Shown here in pieces: positions 47,396-59,700 of a stretch of 64,000 nucleotides of DNA; position 1 is the first letter of the stretch, and the number at the start of each line of letters is the position of its first letter. Where the stretch lies: positions 5,607,001 to 5,671,000 of the forward strand of contig NC_051096.1 in the NCBI RefSeq assembly GCF_901709675.1. Reading direction: 5' to 3'. Origin of the DNA: Syngnathus acus. Taxonomy: Eukaryota; Chordata; Actinopteri; Syngnathiformes; Syngnathidae. The translations under genes and the position numbers were made by a program. The notes below the pieces were generated by a model. That model made no database searches, was not told the DNA's origin, and worked only from the letters and a program-made list of their open reading frames with translations.

Positions 47396-50300
47396 GAGGA
47401 GTCGCGGAAGATGCCGACAGATGCAAGCTGGTTCCGTTGCCATAAGTATTTATTTGATGATTGCAACTTTGGGGTTGGTTGACAATTCTTGGATGGAAAT
47501 TTGAGGCAAAAAAATAATCTGCAATTTTGAAAAGCATTTCAATTGAATTCTCTCTTGCCACATCCTCATGCCCTACTTTTTTTTTAAACCAACAGCAACC
47601 ATGAAAAATTGAAGCACCATTTACCTCAAGAATCTTCTTGAGCGGACTTGAATTGCAGAACCTTTTGCTCCACCTGTCCCAACAAAAGTCTTGCACAGCA
47701 TGTGCGAGGCCTCCAGTTGTCTCAGCTGCCTCTCGGGATCCTTCAGCATCCTCACGCATTTTTGGGGGGGGATAAATCAACATGCACGGCTCAGACCGGA
47801 GTACGCCATTGTCGCCGAGCACCGTGGCGGATTTCCAGCAACATCCAAGCCGATTGGATTGACATTTTCATCAGAGACTGAATCATAAAATGCGGCACAG
47901 ACAGTTTAATCTGACTAAATTGGATATTCCGAGACAATGCCGAGCCATCTCGCAACACCGGCAGAGTGATGGATGGGAACAGCTGCACGTCGGTACCACG
48001 CCAGTCCTGCTGTGTGCTTTTATGGGTCACCTGGCCTGAGGGGACAGTTGCCTATTTTTACTCAAATTAAATTTACCAGGGAGCTTTCCAGAGTCGTAGT
48101 AGTTTCATATCCCGCTTTAGCGCCGACGCATGTGAGCGGAAAGCGTGACCGACTTGTGCCGTGGCCAGCCGCCAGGGTCATCAGCTGTTTAGCCCGTCCT
48201 GCGTTCCCCTGCTTCTTGTTGACAGGCCGCCGCAGCCCGGCTGCTAATTAGATTAGCAGATTACGACTCCCCAAATCTCTCAAGACCTCTGCCCCTTCTT
48301 GGCCACTCAATAACCCCCGCAGAGTCCGACTGCTAAATCCAGGCCGCGCTGGACGGCGAGTATTTAAATGCCCGGTCATGTGCTCTTTATTCAGAATAAA
48401 AGCGTGACACACGTGCACTGGTCAGAGTCCAATCTGGCGTCTAATGAGTGCACCGTACATTCTCATCCGTCATGCACAGGCTTCTTAAAACAGCGAGTTC
48501 ATTCGTTTTAATGTGAGTTATGCACGACATTTTGATCATTTTGATGCTTTTCAGTGTTATTCGTACTTTGATCACAAAGAAGTTCATTTATAAAATGAAC
48601 ATAACGCAATGCCTGAGAAGCATCTTCATTCAGATCCTCAGGGAAAAAAAAAGTATATAGGCTAATTGCATCTTCTACTAAAATAAGTGCAGAGCAGTGA
48701 CCCAGTATTTTTGCACAATACTTTACAGTATTCCAAAATCATATCAAATTTGATCTTAACACATATAAACATCCCCTTAGTGGGTAATCCAGCGCTAATC
48801 CTCCCGCCCAATCAGATGGAGAGGGAGCGAGGGATGACGAGATGGAAGGGGAGGGGGGGTCGGAATGCACTGAGATTTTGATGTCACACTCGCTGTGCAG
48901 TTTTTGACCTCCCGGCTCAGCCTTCAAATCCTCCTTTAACAAAGTGAAGGCCACATAGGCCCAAAGCTGCCTATTCCCAGCCCCGTTTGAGTCAAACCCG
49001 CCCGAGGGGGAGCTCGCATGAGTCACACCAGTCAAGCAGATAAGAGCGACGGCGTGATTCATAACCCGAAAGAGAGGCGCCTTTTCTTGGCCTTCAAATG
49101 GCAGCCATTTTGCTCTCATTGTTACTTCTGCACCCCCTCGCTCGCTTGCACAGTTTTGACAAGGACACTTGTGTCTCATCTGCCCCCCCCCCCCCCCCTT
49201 CTCCCTGCCGCCCCGTGTTCAGCTGTTCATTAGATTTGACACCCCAACCCGCCAGCTATCGTCAGGACAAGGAAGGGCAGAATTGTTGTCATATTTGTTT
49301 TTACTTAATGAGACTGGGGGATACATTTAAAGGTTACATCCCCAATTTGAAATCAGAGCATGGAAATGAGCAACACGGCAACTGTCTCCTCTTTCAATCC
49401 GTACCTGAGCAGGATCCGGTAGCTGCTCCTCCGATCCTTCCAAGCCAATTAACTGCCGTCTCAGCTGGAGTTGGAATTCACTTCATCCAATCAAAAGCCT
49501 CCTTAGAGATCGACTTGCAGGACAGGAAGCACACCATGTTTGTGGTCCCTCTTTGTGCATCACAAGGACTTGATGGTTGCTTGGACCTGAAATTTACATT
49601 TGTGGAGATGTGTGTTATTTATCCTAAAAATGCAAATTCAGAGATAAAAAAATAAAATAAAATTGCCGCGCACACAGTTAAACCCAAAGTAGGTCAGACT
49701 GTGGCCAAATGTAGTGTTCAAGTGGATGTTTACATAATCTCAAGGCTGGCGATTACACTAGTTAGTGATGATATAAGACTGTAAATTGTGTTTGAGGTAT
49801 TCATCAAGTATTTGCCTTTGTCATTGTTTTTTTATCTTGAATAACTTTGGACTTGAATTTTTTTTTGTGGGGCAGAAAATGAAAATAATAGTAATTCGAA
49901 AGGTCACCAAATAAAACAACTCAACTAGGGTATGGTCACAAAAATGGTCCCAATTGGTTTTCTAAATGAGGAAATATTATTTAACTGTAACCATTTCCAC
50001 TTTTAGCTGAACGTGATGAAAATGTGGAATGGTGTTGAGTTCGCACAACTCTGTGAGTTGTGTTAAATTATTGGACTGCTGCTGAAGGTTAGCATGATCG
50101 CCTTAACATGGTGACTGGTGTAAATAAGACGTTATGTAAAAAAAAAAAAAAAAAAAAATGGCAAGTATGAAGAAAAAAAAAATAGAAGTGATAGTGATGT
50201 CCTGTCGTAGAACGCATGCTGGCCGGTAGTTTAGAAATGTACTGTATGCTTTTTTTTTTTTTTTTAGCTTTTTATACATACTGAATTCTCATCTTAATAT

Positions 50301-50500
50301 TTGTTGGCCATTTTAAAAACTCTTTTTTTTTTAAGAAGCATGTCGCCAACATCCAATATGACTGCTCATGCTTAGAAACACTGGAAACAAAACTATTTCA
50401 TAGGTTACAGCTATTAAAATAAAAACATGTGATTTCTTCAGGCAAAAAAAAAAAACAAGTTATCAAATTGATCAAGTTAGCGACTATCAATGGCTTTTAC
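47396..50500. other. Region downstream of cdk5r1
   Basis: It holds the cdk5r1 3' UTR, whose end I cannot fix. A repeat-poor stretch at about 48100-48480, with a GCTAATTAGATTAGCAGATT core and GC-rich flanks, and another at about 48760-49060 look like candidate conserved regulatory sequence. A run of 15 or more C lies near 49183-49198. AT-rich filler with long A runs follows from 49600. No coding exon recognised. Confidence 0.5.
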
Positions 50501-51058
50501 CATCAATGCAGCAGATGGTGACACAAAGATGGTCATTGTACTTGTGGTGTTTGTCTCCGGCAGCTCCAGGGCAGCCTGCGTACACACAGATTGTTTCACA
50601 GTTACAGCAACGTTGGGCAGATGTTAAAACAAATATCTAAATATAATATAACTGCTGAATTTCAATCTCCCCCTTCCAGCTTGGTCCCTCTGGGTTTCCA
50701 TGGTTACCTTCCTGGGTAACCTAAAACAAAGAAGCACATTAACTTGAATGAACTTTCACAAAAGTCACTAAAAGTGTGTGGCTAATAAAAAGAAAACTTG
50801 AAGACAATTTTTTTTTCTTTTTTTCATGATGACAATGTGGATTATTTAATAAAGTATGGAGCTGAAGTACAACTGCAGTGTCAATATTTTTTTTGTTTCA
50901 ACACAAGTGAACTAAAACGGCCTCTGTCTACAATGAAGCTAATTTGTTTGCTAATGAATTCATACGAGACAAACCTTGGGCACTTCTGTTCCGTGGTTGC
51001 TTTGAGGAGGCCTCGGTTGCTCTTCACTGACTTTTACGAGCCTGCTGGGATCACTCAT
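50501..51058 (-). CDS. Candidate small spliced gene, function unknown
   Basis: On the - strand an ATG at 51058 opens 28 codons (start MSDPSRLVKVSEE) ending at 50975 before GTTTGT, a weak donor. A 13-base exon (50720-50708) and a third exon (50575-50501) have AG and GT borders. Joined in phase they read through into a Cys-containing segment HLCVTICCID before a GTAAAA donor at 50500. Skipping the microexon leaves another open frame, so phase alone does not prove the model. I do not recognise the product. No later exon was found. It may be a chance set of splice-like sites between cdk5r1 and myo1g. Confidence 0.2.
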
Positions 51059-51099
51059 TTTGCAAACACACTCTGTCAATGCTTCCTAGAAAAGGATTA

Positions 51100-52807
51100 G
51101 GGTTCGCAAGACCTGGTAGCCAGATGTACCGTTCAATGTCGTCCATGCCTGTTTATGTCTCGCTGTTTGAATCCAATAACAGCCAGTTTCATCTTTTATG
51201 CCTAACGTAACAAACTTCCAATTGTTTTGTGTTCAAGGAACCAGTTCCACCAATTCAACTTCAAACATGAAGTCACACATGACCAGCACAATTAATCCGC
51301 CGGGAATCCTGTCGGCAGAATTAATTTGAGTTTGAGGAAAAGGTCATGAGAAAACTTGAGGTCAAAATAAAAATAAAGAATAAATAATAGTAAATAATAA
51401 ATAACAGATTAAAATAAATGAAAAATTAAAACAGGACATTTTTAATATAATAGTTTTATGTTTTTTTTATTAACAAAAATATTTTTCCAATTTTACTTTT
51501 AGATATATCCTTATTTTTCATTCACTATAATAAATTTAAAGCGGAGCTTCTCAGGTTATCTGAAATGTTGCACCAGCTGGATGTGAAAAAAACGCAGCTC
51601 CTAATTCCCTAAATGGGCATTTAAATATCCAAGTTAGAACTCTTTGTCAAATTTGTCCAGATTAGTAAACATCCAGTCTGGTGGCATGTTGGTTTAGATG
51701 GAGCCGAGCGAATAGCAATCTGCCCCTCATGTTACTGTAATCTCCAACATGTGACCTCCCCTCCAGTCTGATAATGGAGAGATGCATGAAGGAAAAAAAA
51801 ACCCTGCTGGGCTCTCCAGAGCAGTGCTGGGTCTGCCCTGAGAGGATTTAGGGGCAAAAAACACAGCTCTGGGACACATATTATGCTAAATCCTCTCCAA
51901 GTCATTACGAAATTCTAATTGCGCGGCTGGTAATCCCTAAAGAGAAGCAAAGCAGGTGCCAGCCTCTCCATAATGGAATTGCATGGCGCTTAAAGTGATT
52001 GCATCAACAATCAGCCAGGCCTGATCAATTCGATTAGAGCTCGACGACTCGTATTTGTATAACGTGAGGAGATAAAGAAGAACGCATTCATCATTTTCTA
52101 TCCACCTGTCGAAAAACAGAACAGACTCCAAAGTTCTGTTCCTTGCATACAAAAACAAGCTAAGAAGACATTTTAACTTCCCCAAGAGTCGTTCACACAT
52201 TCATGAAAGACAGTCACACTGATGTGAGGACCGTTATAGACCATCTTGCAAGGTGTGAATTGATGTTAGAGTGTCTGAGAAAGGATGTCAAGAGACTGAT
52301 AAGTGAGTAAGAGTCCAATTAAACCCTTTCAAGGTGTTGGACTGTCGTTAAAGTCAGAAAAAAAAAAAAAAAAGGAATGAATGTCAAATATGATCTGGCA
52401 GTGTGGCTTCCATTTGCAAAATAACAAATTTTACCTTTAGTCTTGCGTGATATGTTTTTTTTTTTTTTTTTGCATTTTGATACCAACGTCTGCAATCATT
52501 CGGATGTAATCCTGAGGACACCAAAGGGACAAGACAGGAAATAACTCATGCGTCGTTTAGTCCAGTTTTCTACAGTCGGTGAGCTCCATTGCATGTTTTC
52601 AACGGACGCTTTGGATTACAGATAAATCCGACTGTTTGTGCTCTCGTCTAAACAACCGGGATATTGTATCTGAGTGGATTGCGTACAGGAAACCCCAAAA
52701 CATTAAGTCAGTGTATTTTAGAAAACAGATTTATTTAAAAGTCATTTACAGAGCGCACCGGGGATTTTTTTATCACTGGGAATTCTAACGCACATAAACT
52801 GTTTGAA
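51100..52807. other. Non-coding region between the candidate small gene and myo1g
   Basis: No coding exon. A stretch at about 51640-52060 is unusually rich in unique, balanced sequence (TAATTGCGCGGC, CATTATGCTAAATCC-type cores) amid AT-rich filler, so it is a candidate conserved non-coding element. Long A and T runs occur at 52358-52374 and 52456-52471. Confidence 0.45.
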
Positions 52808-52810
52808 TAA

Positions 52811-52816
52811 TTTATT
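52811..52816 (-). terminator. myo1g: Poly(A) signal of myo1g
   Basis: AATAAA on the - strand lies 92 bases past the myo1g stop codon, so the 3' UTR would be only about 110 bases long. Confidence 0.6.
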
Positions 52817-52907
52817 CTGTTCACTTTTATTTCTGTTACGAAGAAAGCATTTTTTAAATGCTCAAACCTATCAAATTTGTGTTGTATGACAGGATGAAAT
52901 AACTCTC

Positions 52908-55900
52908 TCACTTGACCGGAACCAGTAGAATAAAACCATCTTTGCTCTTCTTGAAATCAGCGTGAGTTTGGCCCGCCTTGGTTTCCACGGTAACAGTCTT
53001 GGGTTTGCCTCGCATGTTTACCCGGATGCCGGACGGACACACCTTCACAGCTAACGGTGTTTTTCTTACACTGAAAGACAAAAAGATATGATGGCTGTCA
53101 ATATTTTCCGTTACCTTCTCAAGTCAAGTCACTGGACAGGCTAATATTTTATATTCTACTTATCCTTATTTGACAACAGCACTGTCAGTTGAAGATGATC
53201 CAGGAAGTCGCTGCTTCCTGTTGGCCTTCAGGGACCCCCCACCGCCCCTACCCACCCCTGTGGCAGACACAAACTGGCACAACACGAAACTCAATAGCAT
53301 CCTTATCCTAATGAATGAATCCTCTACTGTATCCCTCGACATCCCAACGACGCTCTCCCTTTTCCATCAATGGCTGCATTTAATTCAAATTGCAAAAATC
53401 TCTGAAGCCGACCAGCTATTATTTGAATTTGGTGACTGATATCGAGGATAAACCAGATTGGCAACGGAGTCAGTTTCTCCTGAGATAAGCTTAGACAGAA
53501 GCTTCACATTTTCAAAAGGTGAATTATAATTAAAAATGACAAAATATGTAACCTACTTATCGTGGAATGGTGACAGCAGAGGAGCAAAATGGAAAGGACA
53601 GTCTATTAGGTACACCCAGCACCATGAAATTCCAACAGTACCAACAAGCTGCTCATTTTCTGATTCTACAAAATGATTGCAGACAGAACCAATTAGAGCG
53701 TCCATACCGCCTCCACTATTAGATCCCACGTGTTTATAAATGAAAACCTCCTCCCCTCCTGGTGAGTGGTCATGTCATGCGTAATTGCTCCTTGGGAAGT
53801 GCGTCAACAACATGGACAAATTCAGACAGTTGCTTCGTGTGAACGCCGCAGTTGGTCGCTTTGACGTACACATTTACACATTTAACTGGAGGTGTTGGGA
53901 ACGCTGTTGGAAATAAAAGACAAAAGTCCAGTGAATGTGATCAGCTCACAAGCAAAACACCCCAATTGGCAGCTCATCAAATGGAATTCATTCATAAATA
54001 ATGGGCCATAATATGACTGTTGTGTTTGAGAGGAAGTGAATCATAGTTAACGAGCATTCACCCAAACCTTTTTGGAAAATTATTGGAAAAATTAAAGTAA
54101 AAATTCAAATTAAGTAAAAATGTATAAAAATAAAAATAAAAATAAATAAAACTAGCTGAAATAGATAAAAAGTGCAGTGGTGACTATGATGCAAACAATG
54201 AATCGCTTGTACAGGACTGAATCTATTCTCTCTCCAAACATGACCTGCACTGAGCTGAGCTGAGTCCACATCCAGACAAGAGTTGAATAATTTATCGCCT
54301 CCTAGACAGCGGCGGAGACAGATTTGGGGTGCAAAGACGGCACCTCAGACCTCCCGCTGCCACCAGCTCCACCTCTTCATCTTATCTTCCTCTCTCACCC
54401 TCTTGCAAGCCTGCCGGCCTCCATCTTTCTCCCCTGTCACTGCCTCTAAGAAGCTGAGTGCAGCTAATACAATGTGAATATGTGCCTCTGGCGCCTCCAT
54501 GATGGAGGAATCACTGGCTGTTTTATTGGCGCCTGGCCCGCCAATGTGTGGCCAAGCGTAGCCAGCGAGCAGGTTGCCAAACTGTTATTAATGTCGTTTG
54601 TCCTTTTATGGGCCAATCAGATCAACTCGGAGCTTTATGTAGAGTCGGGATAATGCGGCATCGCCGATAAAAATCAAGGTGATAAAAAAAAAATTCTTCA
54701 TCTGCCCACACAAATTGTAAATTAGCTGTTTTGTGTGGATTTTTTTTTGGTTTTTTTTGTCAAGCTCTTTGTGTTATGACGGTTACTCCCAATTGTCCCA
54801 CTAACTGATGACATCACCTAAACAGATCTAGAACATTTTGACAGAATGCTACAAACTGTAACAGATCAGACACTCCATCAATCTTTTTTTTTTTTTTTTG
54901 TGCTTCAGTGTTGCCTGTTTCCTCCCCAAACTTTATGTCTCAATTCAATGTCATCTTCTTCAGGTGTAATTGGGTCTCAGGAGGGAATCAACGCGTCACA
55001 AAACTGACAGCGCGGAACAAAATGTGAGGCAGGTCAAGCCCTGCAGCGTCACGACAAAAGAAACTAAACGAAAAAAAAACCTCTTTCCTGCCTTTCTTTC
55101 ATTGTCACTTTTTCCTCTGGGCAGTTAGAAAGCCACTCGGCAACAAAAGCATCAAATGTCTTCAATTTAAAAGGATAGTTAATTTATCACTTTGCCCTCG
55201 AAACTATCACCAAGGCATTTCCGTTCCAGCTACCAAGTATTGGCGTCATTCATCAATTCAAACCAAGAAACAATCTGCGGCATTCTGGGAAAAAAAAAAA
55301 AATTAGTCATACGTGGAGCAAACTGTGACCAGTGACATATATTTTGCACAAGCCCTGAATCATTAACAGTAGGCTAAGTATCATCGAGTGTGACGTGTTC
55401 CTCGTGGTCGATCAATTCTGAAGACCAGAGATTAAATCTAAGAGGACATCTGAGTCATCTTGAGAGGACACAAAATTGAATAGGAGGCCGCATGATTTGG
55501 GTCACGTGCTGTGGTTGATCTGTTGATTGCAGATGATTTAAGATTTTCTGAATTTTTTTTTTGTGTGGGCTGAAATTTTAAGCAGATGACAGCACAAGGT
55601 TTGTTTTGATTCAGTTTATGTGCTCACTGTCCGATTCGGAGCGGAGCCAGTTGGGTCAGTTTTTACTCGGTGCGCACGTCATCATTGTGCCAATTTGTCT
55701 GAGGTAGAATTAGTGCATGACTGACGATCAAATGCACAAAGAGGTGCTTTGAAAGGGAAATTGCTTCGAGGTCAGTAGCCAAATAGTTTTATTTTTGGGC
55801 GTCGGAATACAGAAATTTTATTCATACAATTAGTTGTGCATTTGAGAATGTGCGGTCTAAAATAATATGAATCCAATTGACTTCATTTGCTTCACATGAC

Positions 55901-56677
55901 CCACCGAGTTGATGAGAGTAAGAAATAGGTCAGTGTCTACTCACTATTTACTTCCACCTGAGTTATAAAAGCTGTTGCCATGGTTACTCACCATATGATC
56001 AAACCCGCATTACTACTGATCCTAATCCATTAAATCAAAAGTTGGAACTAGCAGAAGATAGAAGTGGGATTTGGGCAGCAACTTCTCGAGGTGGGCCGGA
56101 CAGACAACCACTGAGGGAGAAAAAGCAGAAAGGGGAGGGGGGGAGCAAAGAAACAGAGGAGGCTATTTCAAGACTAGGATAGCCGAAAAAGTTCATTTGA
56201 AAAGAGCATATTCGCCCACGTCCGCTTTAAGTGCCGGTCAGCCAAAGAGGTCAGACATCAACAAGTCTGTCGGTGACCAAGCGAGCAGCATGTGGGCAAG
56301 CACATAACAAGATGGCTCACATATGCTCAGAGGTAGGATTGGGTTTCTCAGAAAAGGGAGGGCTGACCCAGAAGATGGTAATGACTTTAAAGGCATCATC
56401 CATATTCATAAATGATCATCTAGAACATGAGAGACGTAGCTTGGGGAAGGGGGGGACTACGAGAAACTCGAGTGCTGGAGAAGTTGATGGAATGACCAAA
56501 ATCCCCAAATCACCTTTTTAAAACAGCGAACTTGAGCTTGTCTACTCGGCTGGGACAGATCATAGTCTAAATCCTGCCCTGAGCCTTCTCATACTCTCCC
56601 AGCTGTCCCAGCAGATGGTCCACAAGTTCAAACTACGACACTCCCCCATCCCCACAATACACACCACTTCTTTGCAA

Positions 56678-56713
<36 letters not shown>

Positions 56714-59700
56714 GCACATTATACATACCAGCACACGAGACGTCCATTCGTCATGCTCTCAAAAGGAAAAGGATATTTAGAGATACAATTTGTAGTACCC
56801 TAATTTAGTTTTGGTTAATGTATTTCAGTATTTTTATTCTTTTGGATACATTTTATTTATGTATTTTATTATTAATTTTTTATCATCTATGGTGGTATTG
56901 CATTTAATGTGCCCTGCTTTAAAATTTTAGCAATTAATAATTAATGTCACTATCCAGTACGTTTTTATTTGTAACTGTCACTTCCAATTCCCTCTGAGTG
57001 TCATCTTCCGAAAAAAAAAAATGCCGAGCCAGCACTTTGGTCTTCGGGATAAATGATCGCAGAATCCTACTCATAAATGATAGTGATTGCTTTTTTTGGC
57101 AGTATCTCGTTCTTGGGGAATGCGATCACAATGCACCCTATGGTTAAATTTAGTATGGACTGTTCCTTGAGACAAGCACTATTTCTAACAGCGTGCTGCC
57201 ATTCTGGGCCACGGTGATAAGAGAAACGAGGTGATAGGAAGAGAAAGCCAGAGACAGATAGACAGAGGTGATGGGATGCATGCTGTGGGACACACGATTC
57301 GCAGAGGGAACACCACGTACTTCCAAGCCACGTTTGAAGCTTAAAATGATGCCTTCAGTGACCCAATTTTATACAACCCCGCATCTCAGCTGCCACATAA
57401 ACACACATAGTACATCTTCTCCTCACATTATAGAATCTTCTTTTGTCCAGCCCGGACTTTGTTTGCTAAGTTTTCTTTTGCTGAGCAGCCTAATCAAGGG
57501 TCACGACCTTCTTCATTCACCACAGATGGTGCCCACAAAGGCAAGCAAGGTGGAGGGAGGCGGAGGGGGACGGTGAAATTGACTCCCACCGCAAAGAGCA
57601 ATGCAGCTGCCGCAATGATCCCAAGTGAACAAAAAAAAAAAAAATAGGATCATCTCAAATCGGGCCTCCCAGACAACGAAAAGACATAAAAAATCAAATA
57701 ACCCGGTCACGAGGGAGTCAGCTCGTTTATGTAGCGATGATAACGACGTGCGAGCGCTTTTCGCGCCGGAGGCCAAGCAATGAAATGTACAACAATCTGC
57801 ATGGTGGGGGGGAGAAAAACAAGCCGCATCTTCCAGTGCTTGCAATCTCATCTATAAACAACGTTCACATTTGGATGCGATAAATGTCATTCCGCCGCAG
57901 TAATTCACCACAGGTGTGCACACATGACAGTGATGAATACCAACAAGATGATTTGCATATTGGTTACGTGACATTTATTAGTGGAGGCCTTTGAACAGGA
58001 AAAGAGGACAGAATTGAGTTTCAAAATAAAACCAACGGCATCACTGACCGTGTAAAGTGGTCCACCAAGGTTCCCACCAGTTCGCCGACCCGGTCCTGGT
58101 TGGGACAGAGTTCCCCGTATTGGAAACACAGAAGAACGTCATCCTGCGAAGATATGTGCAGCGCCACCATCTGGTCTACTCCGCTAGTCACGCTCAATCC
58201 TGTTAGCTGTGAATATAAACAGAAAAGCTATTTTTCCAATAATGGGGTCAACTGTGATTGATGTTTCTGCCTTGTCAAACTTTTGAATAATTGATTTCTT
58301 TTTAACGACCCGGTGCTGCTTTCATGCAGCTTTTACGGGCAATTGAATTGCTCAAGCAAGATTGTTGTGCATGGATTGAAATAGTGTAAATCTTTTTTAA
58401 TATTATGCTATATGGGAAAACATCTCCTGCTCTGAAGGCAGTACAGAAGTCTCTAAAAATTGCTAGGTTTTGTTTTCATGGCTTTAAAAGAACAGTAAAA
58501 AAAAAATCATAATAATAGTTGCTAAGTATAGAAACAGTCGCTAAGTTTGGATCACCGAGTAGTCGCTCCAGGGCCTAGCTCAACCCCGGTCGTCAAGGTA
58601 ACAAAAACAGGACTCAACATTTGCATGAGACGGAACCGACTTCTCGTGTAAGAACATCAGAAGTATTTATTTATGATGAAGACAAGAAATCTCAAGCTGT
58701 CATTATCAATAATGCGTATAAATCAAGGATTTTAATACTTACAGTGTCCAAGGGAATTTTCTTTAAGATCTTGAATTGTTTTTTTGGCTCTAATTTATAA
58801 AAATACTTGTCCGTCATGAGTAAGCCGCGGTCGGTGCTTTTGTTGAACCTGTTCACCTAAAAGGGCACAAGAAAAAAAAAAAAGGTGCAGTTTTATATCA
58901 CTTGCATAATGTTTGCGAATGGGCTCATTTGACAGAAATGCAAAAGCACAAAACAAATTGAATCGAATTTTAAAGCAGCATTTCGATTTATGTGTCCGCA
59001 CTCTCCATTGTCCTTGATATGGAAAAATGCAGCATATCATCCACTGGGAGATGATAAAAGCAAATTCAGCAAAATAAAAAAAACAGGGCTTCAGCTGACT
59101 GAGGATTATTCCTTCTGCTTTTATTTGACTTTTTCCGGAGACTCGAGAATGCTCAATTTGCAAATCTGTTTGTTCAAGCAACCAAATGCGATTCATTCAC
59201 CTTCCTACAGAAGCCCGAGAAGAGAACTTGACTGTACTCGTCTTTGTTCCTCAGCTCCCGGGAGAAGTGAGCGAAGGCGGAACTGGATTGAGGGCAGTCT
59301 CGCACCTGCAGGAATCAAAGACGGGTATTATTTTGAAAATGCATCTCATTAGCTACAAGAGGGGCAGTGTAATGGCATGCAGTCCAAAAAACTAAAGTGC
59401 TATTATATTGTCTTAGCGAACATCAGCAGCTGCCCATGATGATGCTTATGCGGCTGGGTTGATAATTCTGGCGAGAGTCTTTCGACAGTAATGGGGGATT
59501 TTATTGCCTCTCTCACTGCAGCCAATTATATATATATATATATATATTATTTTTTTTTCGTCGTGCTTCCAGGGACACACACTTACAAAAATTACACAAC
59601 GTACATCAACACACATTACAAACACAATAATGAGTTCCATTATATTAATTATTACATTAATTATAAATAATATAATAATGATTATATTAATATTAATAAT

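Larger units (their letters stand above)
53071..58048. other. Last intron of myo1g, contents
   Basis: No coding exon on either strand was recognised. It contains a fragment of the common ATTAGGTACACC-type repeat (about 53606-53720), an AT-rich AAATAAAAAT stretch near 54090-54170, a (CA)n microsatellite at 56682-56710, and a repeat-poor stretch at about 54480-54660 (GGCGCCTCCATGATGGAGG and following) that could be a regulatory element. Confidence 0.5.

Noticed and set aside
46781-47443. 220-codon frame antisense to cdk5r1
   Set aside because: It mirrors a conserved GC-rich coding exon; the + strand protein is clearly p35.
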